Assembly (NCBI RefSeq): GCF_947179165.1
Contig: NC_077239.1
Location: 69,641,134-69,705,133, forward strand
Length of the DNA stretch: 64,000 nt
Direction of reading: 5' to 3'
From: Solanum dulcamara
Taxonomy: Eukaryota; Streptophyta; Magnoliopsida; Solanales; Solanaceae
Below are positions 11,891 through 20,834 of the stretch, piece by piece. Below the pieces are notes generated by a model that was given only the letters and a program-made list of their open reading frames with translations, did not search any database and was not told the DNA's origin. Both the position numbers and the translations under genes were made by a program. Within the stretch, counting starts at the first letter, position 1, and every line of letters begins with the position of its first letter.

Positions 11891-12112
11891 CCCAAGGGTG
11901 TGACCTAGTGGTCAATGAAGTGAGATGACAACTCTGAGGTCTCAGGTTCGAATGCCAACGGAGGCAAAAACACTAGGTGACATCTTTCCATCTGTTCAAG
12001 CCTTGATAGATATAGTTACCCAGAACATATATTGGTGGGACGTAGCAGGTATTGTGTGGTTAGTCGAGGTGCATGCAAGCTGGGCCCGGACACCACGGTT
12101 ATTCCTAAAAAA
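11891..12112 (+). mobile_element. tRNA-derived SINE (SolS-type)
   Basis: Same family as at 8936: 'gggtgtgacctagtggtcaa' head with box A, 'caggttcgaatgcc' box B, 'gttagtcgaggtgcatgcaa' body and an A-rich end. It is flanked by related sequences 'agagtggcttgca' (11878-11890) and 'agagtggtgca' (12113-12123), a diverged target-site duplication. The 74-residue frame across it is not a gene. Confidence 0.85.
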
Positions 12113-12312
12113 AGAGTGGTGCAAAGACCCTTCTCTATGGAAGAGGTTAAGATCATAAGAAATTGTGAAGCAAAAGCTTCAGACCATATAATTCTACAAT
12201 GACAAAGTCTTTGACTGTCTTAGAAGATCTATTGAGTGTCCTCGATCATTTTTACCAAGACAGCTTTGGAAAGAGTTCTAGTGCAACTTTTATGGAAGAT
12301 TTAAAGGTCACA

Positions 12313-12539
12313 CTAACTCAAGGGTGTGACTTAATGGCAATGAGGTCAGTTGAGAACCATGAAGTCTCACTTTCAAATCCTAGTGGAGACCAAAAACACT
12401 AAGTGATTTCTTCCCATCTATCCTAGCCTTGGTGGACATAGTTACTTGGTACCTGTTGATGGCGCAAGGTGACAGATATCTCGTAGAATTAGTTGAGGTG
12501 TGTGCAAGTTGGCCCAGACAGCATAGTTATTGTGAAAAA
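12313..12539 (+). mobile_element. tRNA-derived SINE (SolS-type)
   Basis: Third copy of the same family, starting 'aagggtgtgac' and ending in a run of A. Flanking duplication is 'aaaggtcaca' (12303-12312) and 'aaagatcaca' (12540-12549). The box A is weaker than in the other copies (a 'tggcaatgag' version), suggesting an older insertion. Confidence 0.85.
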
Positions 12540-12784
12540 AAAGATCACAGTAAGAAATTGTCCAACTTTTTTTAATGTGAAACTGAATCATCCAGTCAAA
12601 TCATATTAAAAACAGTGAAACTTCGAATGTTCCAAATAAGCTTCCACCACATTCCATCTTTTACTACGTCTACTATAAGAGAACTCTATCACCGTTGCAG
12701 TTACACCAAAATAAGACCCCAACAAAAACCCATATCAGTTATTAACCATTGTAATCTCTCTTGTTCTATTCTTGACAACAAGAC

Positions 12785-13167
12785 CAGTGTAATCAAAGGC
12801 GCGCTTTAAGTTCGCTTAAGCCCTGAAGCGAGGCTCAAAACGTGTTGAGCGCTTTGCCTCGCTTTATGTGCGCTTCAATGTCGTCATCAAGGTTCTAAGA
12901 CAAACTTTTCCTTGCCAATGAGCCTCTTCTTAAGAATTGACACTAAACAATTGATATTTCACTTTATCATAATTTGTTTTCAATTTTTTTGGTCATATAT
13001 TTGTCATTCAAGTTTATAATTATTAGTCTTGGACTAAACATATATATTTGTATTTTTTTCTCCCTTTGCGCCTTTTTTCATTAAAGCCCATGCTTTATTT
13101 GCGTTTTGAGCTTAAAGCTCCAACGGACCTTAGAGCCTTTTTGCGCTTTTTGCCTTTGATAACACTG
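12785..13167. mobile_element. hAT-type MITE, copy 1 (383 bp)
   Basis: Terminal inverted repeats are 'cagtgtaatcaaaggc' on the left and 'gcctttgataacactg' on the right. An exact 8-base duplication 'aacaagac' flanks it (12777-12784 and 13168-13175), which is diagnostic of hAT transposition. Subterminal regions are rich in 'aagcg', 'cgctt' and 'gaggc' motifs. It has no coding capacity. An inverted-orientation relative is at 19437-19809, and the degenerate hAT transposase region at 59.3-62.6 kb ends in a related terminus. Confidence 0.92.
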
Positions 13168-13207
13168 AACAAGACTTAAGCAGAGAAAACAAAAGTTAGA
13201 ATCAAAT

Positions 13208-13432
13208 CTCCCTTCAACCCCAACACCATACAAAGTTCTACTCTATCTTTTGAGCACGTACTCAACATCCATAGCAGTCACCATCTTCTGATGAGCATGC
13301 TTAGTATAGGTAACAACATAACTAATCACATTCTTCAAAAAGATCTTTAGCACCCCACAAGTCTCCTTGTAGATAAGCCCATTCAAATGCTTCACTCTTC
13401 CTCTATTAGCCAAACTTCTAGTGGATGACTTC
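13208..13432 (-). pseudogene. Histone H4 pseudogene fragment
   Basis: The reverse strand encodes the C-terminal two-thirds of histone H4: recognisable blocks are [16 protein letters not shown] (family norm SGLIYEETRGVLKIFL), [17 protein letters not shown] (norm VTYTEHARRKTVTAMDV) and SRTLYGVG (norm GRTLYGFGG). The N-terminal tail and first part of the fold are missing. A stop codon replaces the Gln just before the last block, and many conserved Arg/Gly residues are altered. H4 is nearly invariant in functional genes, so this is a dead copy. It could be a retrocopy or a gene fragment; the short length does not decide. The hAT MITE inserted about 40 bases downstream of its 3' end. Confidence 0.88.
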
Positions 13433-14700
13433 TGATACTCGGTATGTTACCACGAAGGACCGTGTGATGTCGTTTGCTCCTCCTTTTCTTATATGATTCG
13501 ACCTAGGAAAACAAGAACTATATATGGAATTGAAAAACGAGAAAGTAAAGATAGATAGACACAAAATAGGAAATCAAAAGCAACTAAAGGTGTATTAAAC
13601 CCAAAACCTCAATCATATTAATCCTAAGAAACATCTAACTCTTACGATGACCTCGAGGGAGTTGGATTCACCTCGCAATCAACGTTTCTAAGCAAAGATA
13701 ACCAAAGCTTAACCAAGCTCTTAAACTCACAAAAGGAGTATTATTCATCAATATTTATAATAATCTACCCAAGAATGAAAACAAAGCTAGCTATTTATAA
13801 TATTAGCTAGTTATTACACAAATGGCCCAAAAGTGACCCCAAAGACTTTATGAAAATGGCCAAATCTGGCCGAGCTCAAGTGACGCCCAAGGCCAATTCT
13901 GGCCGATGCTCAAATGACGGGTCGTCACTCACTTGATGAGGCGTCTTTGCTTCCCTCACTTTGAGGCAGTATGCTGGCACAAGCCATCCAAGCAACGCCC
14001 ATGCTGACGGGTCGTCACCCTCTTGACTAAGCGTCACTGCCTCTGTCATTTTGAGGCATTGTGCTGCCACAAGCCTCCCAACTGACACCCATGTTGAGGG
14101 GCTGTCACCCCCTTGACGCCCAAGTTGACGGTCATTGCTCCTAGGTAGTGAATTACTTGTCTTCTCTTCAACCTCTAATCCAACCATCATGTTGTGGAAC
14201 CCTTTGTGTGGTCTCAAGATGTGCTCAAAGACGTCCAACACATCCATCTTCACAAACATGCTTTGAAGAACTCTTAACTCTCGCGCTTGGTTCCTTGTAA
14301 ATGGATTAGAGGCGACTTGGATCGCATCAATTTTCCAATCCTTTTTGACCCTTTCCACAACCCGACATTTTCAACCTTTGATTTCTTTGAAATTGGAAGC
14401 TTCGTGATCTCGAAGAGTGTGAGGGAGGTGATGAGGAAGACCGGAATTTCTCAGCTGTGCCCCTCGTTAAAAGTCCACAGCAAAATAGCCTTTGTTGTTT
14501 GTTACCTTGGTTATTTGCCCTTATTTTCATATCAACAAACGAAATCCACGCAAGTTGACAATAGTTATGTGTGGCATCTTCTCTTATTGACACTATTACT
14601 GTTCAAAATCAAGTCAAGTATTTTAAAATCCAAACCCTCTTGGAAATAGAAAAAAGAACCTAAAAGTATAAATAGTGGGGTGACTTTGCTGGAAGCTGGC
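13433..14700. repeat. Unclassified repeat-like region with 'gacgggtcgtcac' motifs
   Basis: The phrases 'tgacgggtcgtcac' (about 13916 and 14008) and 'ttgaggcagt/ttgaggcatt' recur at about 90-base spacing, forming two to three degenerate direct repeats between 13880 and 14130. A minus-strand frame (13876-14358) includes an ARELRVLQSMFVKMDVLDVF segment of possible gag or retroelement origin, but I cannot name a domain. It is most likely an LTR-retrotransposon remnant rather than a host gene. Confidence 0.4.
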
Positions 14701-15929
14701 GACTCAATGTTTGCCAGTTAAAAAGAAAAATATTTGCCAGTCATACGGAATGTTTGATCAAATCTTGAATTTCAGTCATTTATTTGGATTGACCTGCAAG
14801 AAACTAAGTTGGCCTATTAGGCAGAATTTGCAATTGGCACTGCTGACGCTTAGCTTGCTTGCATTGTGAAGTACAGTCGGCTACTTTTCATAAGGATATA
14901 TGCTAGTAACATACGTTTAGATGAGAGTTTGAGACTAAGGTTATAGAATTCTGATTAGCAAAGTTTAACCTCGAGGACATGAACACTTGAGCCTAATGCA
15001 TGAGCTTACTCACCTGGCTGACTGAATAGGTTATGTTGGTCCAGTGTGAGAGATAAATAAGTTTTCTAACCAGCCTTTGATGTCTCCCCTCATCAACTAA
15101 CTCTCCAACTCTGCTTTGTAATTTTCTGATTGCTTTTAATGGGTGATTCTGCTGGTTTGCAACCTGTGATAGCAGTTTCTTTCAAGAAGTCTAGAATATA
15201 CTTCCTTTGAGAAATAAAGAATCCTCTCAGGAATTTTGAGCTTTGATTTGGTAATCATGTCCAAGATGATGATGAGATCAAACTGTAACTCCTACTTGCA
15301 AGATCCTCTGTTGGCCTTCGGAATTGCCGTGTTCTTCAATATACTCCAAACGCCATTCAAACTCCATGAGGTTCTTTGACAAAATTTCAGTTGCCTAAGA
15401 AGGCTAGCAGCAACGTAGAAGATTGGGAACCTCGTCCAGAGTACTGTACCATTGAAATCCTTTATTCAAAAGGGGCAGGTTTTATGAGGAGTACTCTGCT
15501 AGAAGGAATGAGAGATTGAAGAGGAAGAAGGGTGGCGACACTGGGATGAGAAAAAACTGGTGTATGATGTATGATTTGGGAGTTAGAGTTGAATCTTTCA
15601 GGAAAAGAGGCGAGCCTAAGATGTGCCAAAGCACGAGGAAATCAGTTGCTTCTACGCCAATTACATAGAGGAGAGAAACTCCAAGATACTTCTTGAGAAG
15701 CACAACTAGTAAGTAGAACAAAAAGCCTCATTTGCGAGCATGGACAAATCTGTGGGGTTTTCAGAGATGAGAAGTGCAACCAGAAGAGTTGGGAAAATTT
15801 GAGTTGGAATGAACTTGTTTACCTCTTCCAGAGAAGAGTAAGTTCACCCTTTTGATGTCTTCTGAATAGAGTGTGATCAACATTGCTTTGTTAGTAGCCA
15901 AAGGAGATAATTGCTTTGCAAAATCTACT

Positions 15930-16294
15930 AGGTTTTCTTCAGTCTCCATTCCTTGACTTTGTTCAATATCAAATCCAGGAGGGATCTCCATATACACCTC
16001 TTCTTCTAAGTTTTCATGAAGAAATACATTCTTCACATCAAACTGTTGTAAGTCCCAATCAAGATTAGCTGCACAAGATAAAACAATTCTAATAATGTTC
16101 ATTTTAGCAACAGAAGCAAATGTCTCTTGATAATCCACTCCGTAAGTCTGAGTGAATCGCTTAGCCACTATTTTTTCTTTGAATATTTCAATCGAACCAT
16201 CAGCTTTATGGTTCACAGTGAAGTCCCATTTGTAGCCAACCAACTTCTTGTCTGGTGGTGACCTGAAAAGTTCCCATGCCTCATTTCTTGACAA
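15930..16294 (-). pseudogene. Copia reverse transcriptase fragment
   Basis: Reads KKLVGYKWDFTVNHKADGSI, then RFTQTYGVDYQETFASVAKM, VLSCAANLDWDLQQFDVKNV and FLHENLEEEVYMEIPPGFD. These are the classical N-terminal copia RT blocks (family norm: VGCKWVFTVKYKADGSI... GIDYQETFAPVAK... LQQLDVKNAFLNG.L.EEVYM..PPGF). After PPGFDIEQSQG the frame continues into sequence unlike copia RT, so the palm motifs with the catalytic YVDD are not in this reading frame. The protein cannot be functional. Confidence 0.9.
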
Positions 16295-16479
16295 GGCCTT
16301 AAGTTTTTAAATCATAGATTGCTTCTATTTATGATTTGCAAAAGCTTACCACCAATTGTAGGGAATAAACATAGAAGAAATAGACAATGCAATGGCTTTA
16401 GGGAGAGAAATAAAAAATTATAGGAAATAGACAAAGCAAAGGCTTCATTGAGGGAGACGGGAAATTTTAGGAGACAAAA

Positions 16480-17000
16480 TTAGATAAATGATGTTTGGTA
16501 CAAGCTTACTCCTTTTCTATGAGCAATAGGCAATTCTAACTCATTAGAAAATGTAGATAACTCACCTCTAGAAGAGAATTCAGCTTCGAGATATTGTATA
16601 ATGACTTCTTCTGCTTTATTTCTCCTTGAGTAAGTTGTCAAATCAAGTCTATCTAAGCGCCCAGCAATCTCCATATGAATATTTTCTCCAACTTCACTTT
16701 CCCTTGTGGTAGAGGTTTCAACCGCGGAACTAGGGAGAACCATCTCTTCCTTCTTATTGCGCTCCATTTGAAGAGGTGCTGGTGTAATGGCGAAATAGGG
16801 CTCAAACTCTCAGAAGGTAATGTCCATGCTGACATTGGATCGCCCGGAGGAGGAATGATAGCATTTGTACCTTTATGTATAGGAAAATATAAAGACACAC
16901 TTAAGGGCTCTAGGATCAAGTTTCCCAGAATTCCTAGTGTGATCAAAGCAAACACACCCAAACATCTTTGGAGGAACAATATATTTATTCTCACCTTTTA
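16480..17000 (-). pseudogene. Copia integrase C-terminal / linker fragment
   Basis: In shifted frames this gives the copia block corresponding to 'FGC(V)CF.HTRNSGKLDPRALKCVFI.Y...QKGYKCYHPP', seen as GNLILEPLSVSLYFPIHKGT in one frame and its correct counterpart in another. It is followed by the variable linker. The copia identity is clear, and the reading frame is broken at least once. The L1 element abuts on the right at about 17040. Confidence 0.75.
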
Positions 17001-17167
17001 AAGCCTAGGGTACTCTGAAAAATTGAGGGTTTAAATGGCATTTTATTTTTGAAATAGGTAACTTTGTATTCACGCAAAAGAACTCATCAAGAAACTGATG
17101 AGAAGGGATTTACAAACTCCCAGGGGGTGCCATCATACTCAAAATCCAAAAACAAACTTTCAAAAAT

Positions 17168-18300
17168 TTACAATTGGCCTATAAACTCCACTAAGCTATC
17201 TACTTCCCCCACTAAATCTTGCTTACACCAAAAATACATAAGACTAAGACATCTCATCTTGATCTTCTGTGAGCTGCTAACCTTTCCTTCATAACATCTC
17301 TCATTCCTTTCTTTCCATAGTGTCCCACCAGATGCACGCAGGGATATTTTTCCACCAATCTTCCTTTGATCCTCTCTTTCCAATTCCTTGCCAGTGTGTT
17401 ACGACCTCGAAAGTGGTTTTGGGCATTGTCCAATTCATCCCGAGTATACAAACGAACATGTTACACAGATCTGTAGCTATCTTGCAATGCAGAAATAAAT
17501 GGCCATTTATTTCAGCCTCTTGTCCGCACATATAACACCTTGAACAAATCTGTATACCTCTTCTTTGTAGCATTTCATGGGTTAGACAAGCTCTTCTAAT
17601 TACCAACTAAGAGAAACATGCAACTTTTAAAGGGATCTTAATCTTCCAGATTAATTTCCAGGGCCAAACTGTTGTCAAAAGGTGATTGGTATTCCTCTCC
17701 CAGTAACAGGACTTCACTGTAAAAGTTCCTCTGCTATGCAATTTCCAGACTTGTTTGTCGGGCTCTTTGCCAATGCCTGGAAACAAGTTTAAAGCATGTA
17801 GTAGGTCTGCTACTCTTCCAACCTCCCAATCATTTAAAGCCCTTCTGAACATAAGGTCCCAACCTTGAGGGCTCCAAATCTGCACTATAGTGGCATACTG
17901 TTGTAGGCTGATAATGTACAAATCAGGAAAAAGTATCCTCAATTTCACATCACCTAACCAAATCTCATTCCAGAAACTGGTCTTCAAACCATTCCCCACT
18001 CTGAAAGTCACCTTTGCATTGAAAGTAGTCCATATTCTCCTGATAGTTTTCCATACAGAGCACCCAAAAGTGTCATTCACCTCTTCCGTTATCCAGTTGC
18101 TCTGTAGGCCATATTTCTCAGCAATGAACCTCCTCCATAATGCCATATCTTCACAACAAAATCTCCACAGCCATTTTTGCAACATACTAGTATTCTGGAT
18201 ACTCAAGTTCTTAATGCCCAGACCCCCTTGTGTTTTGCTCATTATCACCTCTTCCCATTTAACCAGGTCGTATCCTTGCTTCTCTTTATTCCCTTGTCAG
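17168..18300 (-). pseudogene. L1 ORF2 C-terminal half with zf-RVT domain
   Basis: Segments include MSKTQGGLGIKNLSIQNTSM, then NGLKTSFWNEIWLGD, and the zinc-knuckle-like zf-RVT block CSRCYMCGQEAEINGHLFLH, all characteristic of plant L1 ORF2 C-termini. The domain order is intact, but stops and frame changes separate 17168-17383, 17301-17606 and 17607-18248. Confidence 0.88.
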
Positions 18301-18448
18301 AGGAACACCCTTCTCAGCTTGTTGAGTTTTTTTCCAATACTTTTTGGCAGTGGAAAAAGACTTAGCATATAAGTTGGAAGGGCATCCAAAACTGATTTTA
18401 TGAGAGTCAATCTACCTCCCAGCGATAGATATTGACTCTTCCACCTTG

Positions 18449-19420
18449 TTAGCTTCCTTTCACTTCTCTCCAAGACTTCACTCCATACTTCCAATTCTTT
18501 GTTCTTGGCTCCCAAGGGGTATTTGGTGGGAAGAGAAGCCACTTGACAGTGCAAGTTGTCAGCAAGGCCTTGCTTGTTATTAACTTGATTAATTGTGGGA
18601 ACAAGCAGCTCTTCTGCCAGTTCACATGTAAACCTGATATGCCTTCAAAAATGGTTAGTATTGCCCTCAAATGTTTAATTTGTGACACTTCTGCACCACA
18701 GAACACTGGAGAATCATCTGTATATAGGTGTGTGACCTCCATGTTATTGGCCCTGTTTGTATATGCACCAAAACCTCTTATCCAACCCAATTCATTAGCC
18801 TTTCTAATCATGTAGTTGAGTCCCTCCATTGCTAGGAGGAATAAGAAAGGAGACATGGGATCTCCTTGTCTCAATCCCCTTTGTGATTGGAAAAAACCCT
18901 CCGGACTCCCATTTATAATGATTGAAAACTTCACTGTTGGCACAAAAAATTTGATCCAATTCACCCATTTCCTCCCAAAACCTATGTCACTCAGAACTTT
19001 AAAGAGGTAGTTCCAGTTGACATGGTTGTACGCCTTCTCTATATCCAATTTGCATAGGATTCCTGGTATCTTTCGTTTTACCCGGACTCCACCAACTCAT
19101 TAGCCAATAAAGAAGCATCCATTATCTGTCTGTCTTTCAAAAAAGCCATTTGGTACTCATTAATCATTCTCCCCATAGCTGTTTTCATTCTCTCAGTGAT
19201 CAACTTAGTGATGATTTTGTACATTCCACCAATCAAACTTATTGGCCTAAAATCCTTGAGTTCCTCTGCTCCAAACTTCTTAGGAATTAATGCCACAAAA
19301 GTGGCATTCAAGGATCTTTCAAACACTTCATTCTGATGGAAATTGTGAATTGTTGGCATCACATCACCCTTTATGATCTCCCAGCACTCCGTGAAAAAAA
19401 CACATAGTAAAACCATCTGG
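18449..19420 (-). pseudogene. L1 reverse transcriptase domain
   Basis: Blocks in order: FRPISLIGGMYKIITKLITE, AFLKDRQIMDASLLANEL, CKLDIEKAYNHVNWNYLF, GLRQGDPMSPFLFLLAMEGL and VTHLYTDDSPVFC. The last is the catalytic YADD-type motif, here YTDD, still with both Asp. A frame change lies between about 19048 and 19078, and the protein is also severed upstream by the MITE. In plants this ORF2 drives target-primed reverse transcription; this copy is inactive. Confidence 0.9.
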
Positions 19421-19436
19421 GCCAGGAGCTTTGTTC

Positions 19437-19809
19437 AAGTGTTATCAAAGGCGAAAAGCGCAAAAAAGCTCTAATGTCCATTGGGGCTTTAAGCGCAGAG
19501 CGCAAATAAAAGTGTGGGCTTTAGTGAAAAAAGGTGCAAAGGGAGAAAAGGATACAAATATATATGTTTAGTCCAAGACCAATAATTATAAACATGAATG
19601 ACAAATATATGACTAAAGAAATTGAAAAAAAGGTATGATAAAGTGAAATATCAATTGTTTAGTGTCACTTCTTCAAAAGAGGCTCATTGGCAAGGAAAAG
19701 TTTGCCTTAGATCCTTGATGATCACACTGAAGCGCACATAAAGCGAGGCGAAACACTAAACACGTTTTGAGCCTCGCTTCAGGGCTTAAGTGCGCCTTTG
19801 ACAACACTG
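19437..19809. mobile_element. hAT-type MITE, copy 2 (373 bp), inside L1 ORF2
   Basis: Ends are 'aagtgttatcaaaggcg' and 'cgcctttgacaacactg'. The flanking duplication is 'ctttgttc' (19429-19436) and 'ctttgtcc' (19810-19817), 8 bases with one mismatch. It interrupts the L1 coding block between CDGDKA and APGPDGF, so removing it restores that conserved L1 motif. It is an inverted relative of the copy at 12785, with conserved interior ('cttttccttgccaatgagcc' in one, its complement in the other). Confidence 0.93.
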
Positions 19810-20255
19810 CTTTGTCCCCATCACACAATTTGAGAATGTGTACCTCTTCCTCTTCTGGGAATGGTCTTTGCATCCATTCCTGCTCCCCCTGGCTTATTCT
19901 TGGGCAATTCATCATCTCAAATGGTGGCCTCCAACTTTCTAATTCAGTGTAGAGCTTCTTGTAGAATTCTGTTATATGCTCTTTGATTTCTTTCGGATCT
20001 TTAGTCTCCTCCCGCTAATAATCAGTCTGTCGATGGTGTTGTACCTCCTATTTGCTGTTGCCACTCTTTGAAAGAACTTGGTATTATTATCTCCTTGCTT
20101 TAGCCATAACATTCTGGACTTCACCTGGACTCTTCATTCTTTGCTAACTCTTCTAGCTCGACTAGAACTGTTGCTCTACTCATCATCTCTTCCTCTGTCA
20201 GCACTATATCATTCTGAATCAGATCCATATCAGCTAGCTCATTTAGTTTATTGAT

Positions 20256-20630
20256 AAGATAGGTAACAACTAGAATGGCATCTCCAGTGGGTTTTGTGTA
20301 GATTCATTGTAAACATATGAGATCTTGCCACTTCTAACAAATACTTATTTTTCTTTTGCAACAATCCCATTTCGTGCACTAGTATAGGGGCAATTAGTTT
20401 GATGGATTATCCCATCGAACTCCAGATAGGCACCAAACTTTTTATCCATATATTCTGTGCCATTGTCAGTTGGAGATTTTATCTTAGCCTCAATTGAGTA
20501 CAAATCATCTTATATAATGACTGAAAGCAAGAGAAAACCTCACGTTTGGCCTTTACCAGATACACCCAAGTCATCTTAGTGCAACAATCAATAAAGGTAA
20601 CAAACCATCGATTTTCAAACAAAGAAACAG
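20256..20630 (-). pseudogene. Copia integrase core fragment
   Basis: Translating the minus strand in two frames yields NRWFVTFIDCCTKMTWVYLV, then DNGTEYMDKKFGAYL, 'GIIHQTNCPYTSARNGIV' and 'KNKYLLEVARSHMFTMNL'. These contain the second Asp and the approach to the catalytic Glu of the DDE integrase (norm SDNGTEY... HQ.SCP.TPQQNGVAERKN..LLE.AR). The frame shifts within the segment. The 5' part of pol ends abruptly near 20630, at host-like sequence leading into the BARD1 exon. Confidence 0.85.
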
Positions 20631-20834
20631 TTTAATAGGACCCCATATTAGTGATTGCTGCCTGAACGATGGAACAGCAGTTGCATGTCACTAACTAATG
20701 GTTTTGTGATTCTTGGGTTATAATAAATTTTAATTGGTTTGTGAGATTGAAAAAAATTGGAACTTGCAGAAGTTTTTGTTAGTGTTCAAGTGTTCTCTCC
20801 TATATGATTTTCTTCTTTTTGACGATTTAAACAG

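Larger units (their letters stand above)
17040..20255 (-). mobile_element. L1-clade LINE, 5'-truncated, inserted in the copia element
   Basis: The minus strand carries an almost continuous ORF2 from the pre-RT linker (MLWLKQGDNNTKFFQR at about 20070-20110) through RT, thumb, zf-RVT and a C-terminal region ending near 17165. A T-rich run at 17040-17060 matches the reverse complement of a poly(A) tail. The endonuclease domain is missing, so the copy is 5'-truncated and starts near 20255, where copia sequence resumes. A hAT MITE splits ORF2 at 19437-19809. Confidence 0.88.
14750..20640 (-). mobile_element. Degenerate Ty1/copia retrotransposon, interrupted by an L1 LINE
   Basis: Copia pol domains appear in order on the minus strand: integrase core (20300-20630), integrase end and linker (16480-17000), reverse transcriptase (15930-16294) and the RT C-terminal/junction region with a LVRKLIYLSHT motif (about 14960-15300). 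The gag, protease and HHCC portions are absent, so the 5' end is truncated near 20630. An L1 LINE splits the integrase region. Stops and frameshifts are frequent. No LTR pair was identified. It lies upstream of the first detected BARD1 exon and would be intronic if the gene's 5' exons are further left. Confidence 0.85.

Noticed and set aside
14287..14649. 120-residue plus-strand frame overlapping minus-strand frames
   Set aside because: No domain in either direction; the region shows degenerate direct repeats, so a repeat remnant is likelier than a gene.
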